Shown: positions 49,270 to 62,721 of the stretch, piece after piece
How the letters are laid out: every line of letters starts with the position of its first letter
Numbering within the stretch: position 1 is the first letter of the stretch
NCBI RefSeq assembly: GCF_000972845.2
Contig: NC_040016.1
Coordinates: 25,098,320-25,162,319 of the forward strand
DNA from: Larimichthys crocea
Lineage: Eukaryota; Chordata; Actinopteri; Sciaenidae
DNA: 64,000 bases
Direction: 5' to 3'
Made by a program: the position numbers and the translations under genes
Notes under the pieces: model-generated
Told to the model about the DNA's origin: nothing
Databases searched by the model: none
Seen by the model: the letters and a program-made list of their open reading frames with translations, nothing else

Positions 49270-52200
49270 CTGTGGGGAGAGAAAGCACATCCGCGGTCAA
49301 CTAAAGCATGAATGCAGACGGTCAGAGTTATCACTGACGTTCATTTAATCGAATAAAACTGAAGCTTGAGCACGTCTCAGGATCTACTGCTGCATGATTC
49401 AAGCTTTTTAATTTCATTTATAGACCTACGTCACATGGTGTTACTCAGTTTACCTCATAAGAAAACTAAAATGTGTCTAACGAGTACAGCGGTGACGCCA
49501 CTCTGATTGTTCGCTGAGCTCTCATCAGCACCACGGACTCCTGGACCAGCGGGCGCTCCGCGCAGAACCAGCCGGGCTCAGTGTTTATATAATTTGTGAT
49601 ATTTAACACATCAAATGAATGTTACATGTGTGTTATCATCAGTTAGGGCATGATAAATATATGAAACAGAGTTCTGTTTGTCACACGTCGACAGTTTCCA
49701 CCAGATTTCCTTCAATAATAAAAATATTCCTGTCAATGAAAACATGAAGCAGGTTCATTTTAGGCGCTTTATGTTTGGTTTGATGTAATAAATGTATCGT
49801 GATTAAAATCTAAATATTACATTAAACCTTTGCACTCTTTGCTGGACTCTCTGTCGTTGTCATTTCTGACCTCCGCTACATGCTGTAACTTTCATTCATC
49901 TGTTTACAGCCTCGTTTAACTGCACACAGTCCTTTATTCTTTCAAACTTTTATTTCCATCTTTCTGTTCCATTTGTACAGATTAGCACAGGTTCACTTCT
50001 TAACCTTTGGATGCATGACCTACCAATACCCAACAAATAAAGATCGCAAAGCCGCCAACTGCTTCTGGAAACGCAGTACCACTTTGTGCAATGGTCACAG
50101 CCAAGAGCCAGTAGTTTGTGACAGCTGCACACAGTGAGAAGAGAGAAGATGTTTGTGTGTGTGAACATATGTGTGGACAGTGTTATGGCCCCCAGACCTA
50201 TTGAATGTTCTCTGTTCGTCCTCCATAGAGTCAAACAGACTACACAGGGACACACAAATATGTTTTGATACCTGATTGATTGATTGTTATGTGGTAAAAT
50301 GTGAATAAAAAGTGAAAAATGAACATGTCAAAAATGAAAATGACTCTTTTTGTTGAACAAAATATATCATCTCTAACCAAAATTAAAGAAACGTCTTACG
50401 TTTATTGCAAAAACGCATTGATTTTAATTGGGGTCATTGAGTGGGGTAGTGATACAAAAAACTGCAATTTCTTAAAATTAATGAATGGGGTAGTGATACA
50501 AAAAACTGCAATTTCTTAAAATTAATGAAAAAATTAAATAAAAATGCAGATGGCCTCATGTCACAAACATGTTTTATGAGGAATACCTGGAATATGAAAA
50601 TATTTAAACTTTTAATTTTAAAGATTTTGAACAATAACAACCCATTGACCCGACTCATTTTCTCTGTGGCCGCTGGGTGTCGCTGTCCGCCGCCTCCTCC
50701 TCGGCTGTGTCCGCTCTTGAGTCGCCCTCCTCGGCCTCCTCCCTCCCTCTCTCCCCGGTTATGGAGCTGTGCTGCTCGGCGTGAACGCAGCTTGAGCTCC
50801 GATAAAAAAACAACGAGACTCGGTCCGGAGACAGAACACACACTTTAACTCTCACACACACACACACACGCGGATCAAGGTGAGTCATCCGTTAATGTGC
50901 ACGCGGTGAGAGCGCGAGCGCACGCGGCGTGTTTACCTGTCAAGGCCATGTTAGCACGCTAAGCTAAGTTAGCACGCTAAGCTAAGTTAGCACGCTAAGC
51001 TAAGTTAGCACAACAAACCGTCCCCTGTGGATTTAAATCCAGTTTAAACTGAATGTTTGCTGCTGCTCGGTCACAGCTCAGAGCCTGCAGTTTAAAAACT
51101 AATCGATTAATCGATGAATCGTTAATTTAACTCGGTTTAAAACAAGGCAGCGAGCTAACGTTAGCCTAGCCTAGCCGACGGAGCTAATCGATTAAAGGCT
51201 TAATGACACGACTTAAATCGTGATTAACGTCAGTCAGCTGATTAATGCCGAATGTCAAATATCTGTCGTGGATTACCAGCTGAGTAACCTTTAAAGAACC
51301 TTTAAATAACCTGTAAAGAACATAATAAATACAGCAAAGGTCAAAGGTCTGATTCATAGGAAGCTAAGCTGCAACATGTTTAAACCAAAACAATACAAGT
51401 ACATACTAGTTAACTTTCAGTGTGTACAGCACTGAGTTATACAGAAGTAACCTTTAAATAACCACAGGGAACTTATTAAGAACAGTTCAGAGGTCAGCTG
51501 TAAGGCTGGGAATCGATTCTTGGAATCGATTCAAATTCCGTGAATCGATACGATTCCGGTAATCGATTCAAATTCCGAGAATCGATACGATTCCGGTAAT
51601 CGATTCAAATTTCGGGAATCGAATCGATTCAAATTCCGAGAATCGATACGATTCCGGTAACCGATTTCAAATTCCGAGAATCGATACGATTCCGGTAATC
51701 GATTCAAATTCCAAGGATCGATTCAAATTCCGAGAATCGATACGATTCCGATTCTCAAGACTGATAATCGATTATCATAATCCGATCTCGATTCGCATTA
51801 GTGTTATTAAAACCTTTTTTTTTTGTTCGCCTGAAGCCCTTCGTTTTCAACGACGGAATACGGCACATATCTTTGCAAATGTGACCCGCGATCGCCTCGG
51901 TTATTTTAAGAGAACGTACAGAAGTGGCTGGTAGTTGTAGAGTTTTCCTTAAGTTTTCTTTTGTCTGTAGTTTTATTATATTTCCCACGTTCGTGAACGC
52001 ATCATGGTCATTCCGACGGCCACTGAACGCACCTCGCATGTGTGTAGTTTAAACACGGTGCACGCCTGTTTAATTCAATGACAGTTCAGTTCACCGGGAG
52101 AAAATGTATTAAAATTATAATCTAATTAAATCGATCTTAAGCAAATCGATTCAGAATCGGAAAATCTATTTTTTTCAACACAGGCCTAGTCAGCTGTCTG

Positions 52201-54797
52201 ATTTTTAGGAGGCTACAAAATCCAGAGACAGATTACAGTTTGAAAAAGTAACTCAAAAGTGTGTAAAGCTGAAGTGTGTCCGAAAAACTACACACTGATT
52301 TAACTCTGGGAGGTTTTAGTGTGAACGCGAGTGGAACAAACATTTAAAAAAATAATTTAATTTCAGTGTTCTCGATGTATTTTGACACTCGTCCTCCTCA
52401 GTGAAACGTAAAAATGAAAAAGCAGATGATGCTCATCGTGTCTGGTGTTTAAAAAGCTCCAGCTCACCTCAGAAAACTAAAAAAATGATAAATATTTCAC
52501 ACTAAAGCTCCCGTCTCGCCGTCTCTAACAGGCACATGCAGCATTGTGTCTTTGTTAGTGTTAAAAACGAGACAGTGCTGTGTTCACTGATGCTGCAACA
52601 TTTCACGACCCCGTCATGATGTGATCGAACTCATGCGGGCACTGATAACAGCTGTAAGGTCCGACAGCCTCGGGATGAAGTCGTGAATCGTGATCCGGCT
52701 CGCGTCACCACAGATCGTGTTTCAGTTTCTTCAGCGATGAAGCTTCAGCATGAACCCGTTATCCGCTGACCCGTGTGTCTCCGCTCTGATCTCTCCTGTC
52801 CAGATGCCAGTGGCTGTAGGTCCGTACGGCCAGACCCAGCCCAGCTGTTTTGACCGGGTCAAGATGGGCTTCATGATGGGGTTTGCAGTAGGAATGGCTG
52901 CCGGCGCCATGTTTGGCACTTTCTCCTGTCTCAGGTAAACTAAATACACCTGTTAGACCTTAATGCAGATTACTGCCTGCTTCACTTCACACAAACTAAA
53001 AACTGTCTCCAGGATCGGCATGCGCGGCAGGGAGCTGATGGGAGGAGTAGGGAAGACCATGATGCAGAGCGGGGGGACGTTCGGCACGTTCATGGCCATC
53101 GGTATGGGCATCCGCTGCTGAGGAAGACGAGGAGCGACCACCACCTCCAGAACTCAACTCCACAGCTATGGGACTCTTCCAGTGACTCCGATCTCCTCAG
53201 CTCTCCGCCCGCTCGGCGCCGTCACGCGCTCGACCGGCAGTATAGTTTTGTCAATAAAAGTCGAAATCTGTCAAACGGTGTTCAGAGTGTTTCACTTTGT
53301 GATGCTGCAGCAGGCACGGAGCTCTCCAGACCAGAAAACATCAACTCACTCACGAGAAGCCGGACCAGTAACTTCACATATTTAATAAACAGCTGCAGAT
53401 GAATGTGGCACTTTAGTGACTCATGTGGAAGCAGATCTGTAGTTTACATGGTCTGATGCAAATGTGCATTCATTGCCTCCACGACTTTCATATCACTGGC
53501 TAGATACACGCCTGATAACAGTCCGAACGGTCGTGAATTCACTGTGTGCTGTAAGAAAACCTTCATGCTGCGAGCGTCGTGTTTAAAAGCAGTAAAGAGA
53601 CTGACCCTGTGGTGCCGTGACGTCCGTGTCGTCCAGAGGGTTGATGATGCCGGGGTAGTCTTTACCGAACGACAGGTGTTTTATCAGATGGGTCATGTTT
53701 ATCTGCAGAGACGGATTAGAAGTGACAGACTTCAGCAACAAGCTGCACAGGTCCATTAAAAATGTCAAAGGAAGTGTGATTTTATATAAATTCATATATT
53801 TCTAATTGGGTATTGATTAAAAATAGCTCAAATTCTTAGTAATAGATCTCTCTGCACAGCATAAAATTACTCAGTATTATTTTACAGTCAGCTCAAGTTT
53901 TTTAGAGACACTTTATTAATATTCACATTCAGACACAGTAAGTTTCATCAGAGTTACTCACGTTGTCTAAGCCGAAGCTCTGCAGGTCGTNNNNNNNNNN
54001 TAGTGCTGTTCCATCAAAAAACTAATACACCAGTTTGTATTTGAGGGCAGAGAAGCAGGTCGAGTGGCAGAATAGCATAGTATACGATTTTTCTTATTCA
54101 GTTGTAGTTTATTTGAAGAGAACCACTTTGAACTGAGTTGAAATTTGATTTTACAAAATAAAAAGGCGCAAGTTCGACTTCTACAACAAAGGTTCCTGAT
54201 CTTGTTACTGTAAATCTGTGTGTGTTGTCTGCAGGTTCACCCCGAGCTGTACGTGGACACGTCGCGAGGAGACAAACTGAAGATAACATTGACGTCATCT
54301 TCCCTCACATGCCCTGCGCCTGTGAGTAACGCTGCACATCGGGCTGATGGAGAAATGATCACACACACGTCGATTATGAACCGATAACACCTCACCCTTC
54401 CTGGCCTTCCTCCTCCTCCTGTGCACTCAGATCTCAGTATAGATGCGAGGGACGTGGCCGGCGAGAGCAGCTGGACGTGGAACATAATCTGTTCAAACAG
54501 CGGCGGGACAAAGACCCAAACCTGTCCACGTGGAGCAGAGAAACACGGTAAGCGCTGACGTTACTCTGCAAACAAAGAAACACAGCTCACGTTGATCAGT
54601 CGGTTGCTAGGGAACCTTTTGAGATTTGTTAAAGGTCCTTGTCAAACAAACATTTTGTTGGTTGATAAACACGACAGAGTCTGTGTTTTGTAGAGCTCGG
54701 CATGCTGACGATGGAGAAGTGTTCGACCCGAGCACGCTCGACCCGAACAGATGCGAGAGCTGCTACGGAGCCGAGACCGAAGACCTCAAGTGAGACG

Positions 54798-54839
<42 letters not shown>

Positions 54840-57800
54840 TCAGCTCTGTCTTCCTTTGTTAACCTGCCTCGCCTCTGCTCGCTCAGGTGCTGTAACACCT
54901 GTGACGACGTGCGCGAGGCGTACCGGCGGCGAGGCTGGGCGTTCAAGAGCGCCGACACCATCGAGCAGTGCAAGAGGAGGGCTTCTCGCAGAAGATGCAG
55001 GAGCAGAAGAACGAAGGCTGCCAGGTGTACGGCTTCCTGGAAGTCAACAAGGTAAAAGAAAAGAAAAACACCCGTGGATCATCATCGGTTGAAAAGTTCT
55101 GATGTGAATCATCGCAAAGTTTATGTTGAGATTTTAGTTTCAAAAACTAAAGGTTTTAGGTGTTTGAACTAATAACACATCTTTTTCTTAGTGCATCGTA
55201 GAAACACGTTCCTCAGACGTTCATCACTACGGGTGTCGGTGCCTGACACAGTGACATTGTAACGGAGTATGACGACCTCTGTCCTCAATTTGAGAGTAAA
55301 GTTGAAATATTGTGAGAAAAGAGACATTATATGAGAAAAAGTTGTTATTTATAGAAAAAAGGGTCAAATTCTTCTGAAAATAACTGATAATCAAGAGGAT
55401 GTTGTAAAATCATGTCTTCTGCAGCTCCTAGTATTTATGGACATCCATGTTGTTTTTAAACGTATTGATGTTCGTCTTGTTTGACCCTCCGCTTCCTCTT
55501 CCTCTTCCTCTTCCTCTTTGGTGCTCAGGTGGCAGGAAATTTCCACTTCGCTCCAGGAAAAAGTTTCCAGCAGTCTCACGTCCACGGTAAGACGTGCTGT
55601 GTGTCCTCCCTGCTCACACACAGACACTCAGATGTTTTTGAACACCCTGCAGAGCTTCAGATTTAGAGAGTCTGGATCGAAAACTTTGCACCAAGTCAAG
55701 AAATAAAAACGCTGAAGTCAGGAGAGCAGTCCAGGACAGTCACGTCTGTCTTTGAGTGAGACTCAAATCTTAACACGAGGAGTGTGTGTGCCCTCACACT
55801 GACTTACAGGGTTTCAGAAACATTTGACTGTCAGTGTCTCATCGTCCCACCGCCACTTTTTCTAACTCACCCAGACCGAAGTGAACATCCATCCACCATC
55901 ACAGCTCAAGGCTGCACAGTCACTGCAACTGTTGATCAGCGTGTTTTTGATTAAACGTGTCAAATAACTTTTTATTTACAGTTTAAATCATAAATCTACA
56001 TTTCCTGGATTTGAAATTGTTTTCAGTTTGTTGCAGAAGCCTTGATCTTTGATTTTGAAGTGTTCCACGTGTTGTGCATGAAACTCGACATCTGTAACAA
56101 ACAGATGAGTGAGCAGTTTGACTGCTGCCTGCTGGATGTAACGCTCGTGCTGCAGCTCACTGAACCAAACCAAACTGATGAACTCGCTTTGACTGTGATT
56201 CGTTAACACTCACATCTTCAGCCTCTCTCTGCGTTTGTCTGCACTTCTATTCATTTCTCTAACTGCTCGTCTCACATTCTCTTCATTATCTCACTTGCCT
56301 GCTGAAAGTTTCCCTCGTGTACTCGTTAAACCGGAGCGGGAAATGAACCGCAGCCAGCCAACCAAAGCTCAGATAAATCTGCTCTAACAGAAGGAAAAGT
56401 GCCACGATTTATCAGCCGCTTCTAATCTGGACAAAACATGCTTCGGCTACTAAAGCGGAGAACGTGGCCGGTAAGTGAAATCACCGTCAGTGGCTGAAGT
56501 CTGAGCTGCGTTCAGGGCTGCTGTCAGTTCCCGGCGTCCCTGGTCTCTGGCTCTGTGAAGACAGACAAATGGAGTCGTTTGTTTGTTACATTTGAACGAT
56601 CAGCAGCAGAAACAAGAGACAAGAATCACTTCTGTTTAACTGTAATGAGGCTGCGGCTGAACGAAAGCACGCCATCCTCATTCCGAGTTAAACTCTGCGT
56701 CGTGTGTTGGGGCTGCACGATCACACGGACAGATTCAATCCGAACCTTAAGACTTTAATCATGAGCAAAACGCCTCAAGTCTCTTCACGAAACGTTTTGT
56801 CAGTGTTGTGCAGCCCCCTGTTGGCATCCCCCCCCCCACACACATCAACATCACATGGTCTGTTGTCTTACCTGCATCATCACAGTGACTCTTCTCTCTT
56901 CTTTCTGCAGTGCACGCTGTGGAAAGTAAGTGCTCCTTTATTTTGTAGTTTTATTTATTTATTGTTGTATAAATACCGGACAAGAACAGTTCTTTTGTAG
57001 GCAGTGAACGTTTAAACGCTGAGGCGATCGCGATTTAGAATCCAGGCAGACGCGTTAATATCCCTGCAGCTGGTCGTGTATTCATTTTAAAAAGGTGAGG
57101 ATGTAGAAATGTCCGACCCTGCAGACGGACGTTCGTCACAGCTGCTGAACTTCTGGTGCTGTCATCCACAGTATGACACCAGAACTAAATCTTTGATCCA
57201 TCGTGACTCTTAGTTATTAGACTGTAGCAACTTTACAGTACGGATGAAAATACTCAATACCACGGCAAAAAGACTAAAAATCAGTTACACACGTCGTGGT
57301 GTGAGTTCAGTGTGTTTTCATCTTTGCAGACTGGATTAAAATCTGAGAGTTCGTCTGTTCGTTTGTTTTTTATCGTCCATATTTAAGTGACAGACTGAAG
57401 TTTGATCCAGATGAGACTGAACATCTGCTGCTTGTGTAACTCTGAGAAACTTGTTTGTTTGTGTGGTACTTTGTACGGAAGCCCTAAAGAGTCATACATA
57501 CACATTTTATTCCACCCGTTTTCCCGTGATAACGAGATAATAATCTGAGATCTGGAGAAAACAAAACGATAGTCTAGTGTATTAAATCATTGCAGGAAAC
57601 TCAATTATTATGGATCAGAGAGATTTTACAGTAAATATTGCACATAATGCCCTTTTCAATTCAAAATAATGAACTTTGAGGCGGAATTTCTCCAAAGATG
57701 CAGTAAATATGCTTTACCTGAGTGAGGGACAGTCGGATGGTCCTGAGATCAAGTGTACAAACCTTGTCAGAAATTATGATCAAAAAGATTTTACAGTGGT

Positions 57801-60800
57801 GTAATAGTTTGCTCGCTCCGTATCATGACTACCATGCATTTGCCGTACACTGTAATAGGGCGCACTTGAAATCAGGAAAAGACGAACTTCACTAGACTAT
57901 CGTTTTGTTATTGAGATCCGAATTAATTATGTCGTTATCACGGGAAAACGGGTGGAATAAAATGTATGACCCTTTAGGGCTTCCGTAACTTTGTAACATA
58001 GTGTATATTTAAAAAGCTGCATGAGTAAGTCTGACACCAAACACCTTTATGAATACAAACGTTTAGGGCAGGTCAGAGGTCGGAGCCAGGTGTGACTGAA
58101 CTCGTGTGTCTCTGTCGGCTTCAGCTTTTTTTTTTTTTTCGCCTTTCCTCCGTTGACCAATCACAAACTGATCAATAACTTTCTTTACCGAGTTGTGTGC
58201 GAACGGTTAATAAATGATGCGACGTGTTGTTTTGTGTTCGCAGTAACTAAAACCAGCTGACACCATTATTATTACATTATTATTTTACAGTCAGCTCAAG
58301 TTTTTTAGAGATACTTTATTAATATTTACATTAACCTCAAACACACAAAGTACAAAGGAGTGATGGGCAGTTGGGGGGGTTCGGTGCCTTGCTCAAGGGC
58401 ACCTCGGCAGTGCCCAGGAGGTGAACTGGCACCTCTCCAGCTACCAGTCCACCTTCCATATTTTGGGTCCATGCTGGACTTGAACCGGCTGCCCTCCGGT
58501 TCCTAAGCCAAGTCCAAATGGACTGAGCTACTGCCGCCCCCAGTTTTGAATTCTAACATGTTGCCATAGAATATTAAAGTGTATTAAAACAGACACAGTA
58601 AGTTTCAGAGTTACTCACGTTGTCTAAGCCGAAGCTCTGCAGGTCGTGTACTGCGAACACAAACAACACGTCGCATCATTTGTTAACGCGTTCATCACAA
58701 ACTCAGTAAAGAAAGTTATTGATCAGTTTGTGATTGGTCAACAGGAGAAAGGCAGAAAAAAAAAAAAAGCTGAAGCCGACAGAGACACACAAGTTCAGTC
58801 ACACCTGGCTCCGACCTCTGACCTGCCCTAAACGTTTGTATTCATAAAGGTGTTTGGTGTCAGTCTTACTCAAGCACAGTAACAGCAGTTTTTTAAATAT
58901 ACACTATGTTACAAAGTTACGGAAGCTCTAAAGAGTCATACATTTTATTCCACCCGTTTTCCCGTGATAACGAGATAATTAATTCGAGATCTCAATAACA
59001 AAACGATGGTCTAGTGACGTTCGTCTTTTCCTGATTTCAAGTGCGCCCGTATTACAGAATGTACGGCAAATGCATGTAGTCCGTGATACGGAGCGAGCAA
59101 ACCTATTACACCACTGTAAAATCCCTTTGATTCATAGTTTCTGACAAAGGTTTGTACACTTGATCTCAGGACCATCCCGACTGTTCACTCACTCAGTATA
59201 AAGCATATTTACTGCATCATTTTGGAGAAATTCAGCCTCAAAGTTCATTATTTTGAATTTAAAAGGGCATTATGTGCAATATTTACTGTAAAATCTCTCT
59301 GATCCATAATAATTGAGTTTCCTGCAATGATTTAATACACTAGACTATCGTTTTGTTTTCTCCAGATCTCAGATTGATTATCTCGTTATCACGAGAAAAC
59401 GGGGTGGAATAAAATGTATGTATGTATGACCCTTTAGGGCTTCCGTACAAAGTAACACAAAGACACACAAACAAACAAAGTTTCTCAGAGTTACACAAAG
59501 CAGCAGATGTTCAGTCTCATCTGGATCAAACTTCAGTCTGTCACTTAAAATATGAGACGATAAAAAAACAAACGAACAGACGAACTCTCAGATTTTAAAT
59601 CCACGTCTGCAAAGATGAAACACCGACTGAACTAACACCACAGTGTGTACTGTTTAGTCTTTTTGCCGTGGTATTGAGTATTTTCATGCCGGTACTGTAA
59701 AGTCTGTAATAATGAAGAGTACACGAGTGGATCAAAGATTTAGTTCTGGTGTCATACTGTGGATGACAGCACCAGAAGTTCAGCAGCTCCGTGACAGACA
59801 CGGTGCTGTGTGACGAGAGACGTCCGTCTGCAGGGTCGACATTTCTAACATCCTCACCTTTTTAAAATGAATACACGACCACGCTGCAGGGATATTTAAC
59901 TCCTGCCTTGTCACCTGGATTCTAAATCGCGATCGCCTTCAGCGTTTTAAAACGTTCACTGCCTACAAAAGAACTGTTCCTCTGTCAGGTATTTATACAA
60001 CAATAAATAAATAAAAACTACAAAATAAAGGAGCACTTACTTTCCACAGCGTGCACTGCAGAAAGAAGAGAGAAGAGTCACTGTGATGATGCAGGTAAGA
60101 CAACAGACCATGTGATGTTGATGTGTGTGGGGGGGAGGATGCCAACAGGGGGCTGCACAACACTGACACAATGTTTCGTGAAGAGGACTTGAGGCGTTTG
60201 TGCTCATGATTAAAGTCTTAAAGGTTCGGATTGAATCTGTCCGTGTGATCGTGCAGCCCCGAACACACGACGCAGAGTTTAACTCGGAATGAGGATGGAG
60301 CTGCTTTCGTTCAGCCGCAGCCTCATTTACAGTTAAACAAAAAAAAGAAGTGATTCTTGTCTCTTGTTTCTGCTGCTGATCGTTCAAATGTAACAAAACA
60401 AACGACTCCATTTGTCTGTCTTCACAGAGCCAGAGACCAGAGGACGCCGGGAACTGACAGCAGCCCTGAACGCAGCTCAGACTTCAGCCACTGACGGTGA
60501 TTTCACTTACCGGCCACGTTCTCCGCTTTAGTAGCCGGCGTATGTTTTGTCCAGATTAGAAGTGGCCGATAAATCGTGGCAATTTTCCTTCTGTTAGAGC
60601 AGATTTATCTGAGCTTTGGTTTGCTGGCTGCGGTTCATTTCCAGCTCCGGTTTAACGAGTACACGAGGGAAACTTTCAGCAGGCAAGTGAAGATAATGAA
60701 GAGGAAGCAGTTAGAGAAATGAATAGAAGTGCAGACAAACGCAGAGAGAGGCTGAAGATGTGAGTGTTAACGAATCAAACAGTTCATCAGTTTGGTTTGA

Positions 60801-62629
60801 GTTCAGTCGCAGAGCTGCAGCACGAGCGTTACATCCAGCAGGCAGCAGTCAAACTGCTCACTCATCTGTTTGTTACAGATGTCGAGTTTCATGCACGACA
60901 CGTGGAAACATTTCAAAATCAAAGATCAAGGCTTCTGCAACAAACTGAAAACAACGTTTCAAATCCAGGGAAATGTATTTAGATTTATGATTAAACTGTA
61001 AATAAAAGTTCATCTGAACACGTTTAAATATAAAACACGCTGATCAACATTTGCAGTGACTGTGCAGCCTTGAGCTGTGATGGATGGATGGATGTTCACT
61101 TCAGTCTGGGTGAGTTAGAAACGTGGCGGTGGGACGATGAGACACTGAACAGTCAAATGTTTCTGAACACCCTGTAAGTCAGTGACTGTCAGTGTGAGGG
61201 CACACACACTCCTCGTGTTAAGATTTGAGTCTCACTCAAAGACAGCGTGACTGTCCTGGACTGTCCCTGACTTCAGCGTTTTTTATTCTTGGACTTGGTG
61301 CAAAGTTTTCGATCCAGACGTTTCTAAATCTGAAGCTCTGCAGGGTGTTCAAAAACATCTGAGTGTCCTGTGTGTGTGAGCAGGGAGGACACACAGCACG
61401 TCTTACCGTGGACGTGAGACTGCTGGAAACTTTTTCCTGGAGCGAAGTGGAAATTTCCTGCCACCTGAGACACGAAGAGGAAGAGGAGGGTCAAACGAGA
61501 CAAATCCAGTCAATACAGTTTAAAAACAACATGGATGTCCATAAATACTGAAGAGCTGCAGAAGACATGATTTTTACAACATCCTCACTTGATTATCAGG
61601 TTATTTTCAGAAGAATTTTGACCCTTTTTTCTATAAATTACAACTTTTTTCTCATATAATGTCTCTTTTCTCACAATATTTCAACTTTACTCTCAAAATC
61701 TGAAGACAGAGGTCGTCATACTCCGTTACAATGTCACTGTGTCAGGCACACGACACAGTAGTGATGACAGTCTGAGGAACGTGTTTTCTACGATGCACTA
61801 AGAACAAGATGTGTTATTATGTTCCAAACACTAAAACTAAGGCTACGTTTACACGTAGCCGGGTATGTTGAGAAACGAATATTTCCCTCCCTCCGTTTTC
61901 CAAAATAACATCGTGCACATAGCATCGTTTTAAAAAAAGTCAACCCGCAAAAACGCCATCGAGCGCCGTCAAACTACGCCAACCCTGTGGGTGGCAGTGT
62001 AGGAAGAAGGCGAATCCTCTGCAAGCCAATCAGAATAATGCTTCCATGAGCATCGTCATAGCAACAAGTAAACATGGTCGCACTTTTGGCGCATCCGCTG
62101 CTAAAAACTCCGTTTATCTCAGTTTACACGCAAACGCAAAACCGGAGTTTTCCAGAATCTCCACTCTCGCCGGAGTTTTTAGAAAGATTCGTTTTCAGAG
62201 GCGAATTCACCGTTTGCGTGTAAAAGATACAAACGAAGGGAAATGTCTCCGTTTTAAAAAATACCCGTGTACGTGTAAACAGGGCCTAAACCTTTAGTTT
62301 TTGAAACTAAAATCTCAACATAAACTTTGCAGATGTCACATCAGAACTTTTCAAACCGATGATGATCCACGGGGTGTTTTTCTTTTTCTTTTACCTTGTT
62401 GACTTCCAGGAAGCCGTACACCTGGCAGCCTTCGTTCTTCTGCTCCTGCATCTTCTGCGAGAAGCCCTCCCTCTTGCACTGCTCGATGGTGTCGGCGCTC
62501 TTGAACGCCCAGCCTCGCCGCCGGTACGCCTCGCGCACGTCGTCACAGGTGTTACAGCACCTGAGCGAGCAGAGGCGAGGCGGGTTAACGCAGCGCGACA
62601 CAGAAAGACACAAAGGAAGACAGAGCTGA

Positions 62630-62721
<92 letters not shown>

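Larger units (their letters stand above)
54235..56925 (+). pseudogene. ERGIC3: inverted partial ERGIC3 copy with frameshifts (probable assembly duplicate)
   Basis: Plus-strand exons 54235-54321, 54431-54547, 54694-54789, 54887-55051, 55529-55586 and 56911-56925 mirror the minus-strand ones. The first four are 1, 3, 1 and 1 nt shorter than the intact exons (87, 117, 96 and 165 against 88, 120, 97 and 166). The losses are mostly in short runs, for example GGC to GC in GGCATGGCTG and GGG to GG in AGAGGGAGGG. Splice sites are unchanged. The copy ends inside the next exon at 58245. No N- or C-terminal exons accompany it. Deletion-only errors with intact splice sites point to poorly polished haplotype sequence rather than a decayed paralogue. 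Confidence 0.85.
54001..58245 (+). repeat. plus-strand arm of the second palindrome
   Basis: Reverse complement of 58648-63537: TAGTGCTGTTCCATCAA at 54001 pairs with the sequence ending at 63537, and TTCGCAGTA at 58237-58245 pairs with the exon start at 58650. It lacks the 61839-62285 element and has a much shorter CA array (54799-54835 against 62633-62720). Confidence 0.92.

Noticed and set aside
50952..51770. CRISPR-like repeat-spacer array
   Set aside because: The units are directly adjacent or degenerate with no unique spacers, and the genome is eukaryotic.
54235..56925. A second, tandem head-to-head ERGIC3 gene
   Set aside because: At least six single-base deletions, no N- or C-terminal exons, termination inside an exon and a gap at its border argue for a duplicate haplotype.
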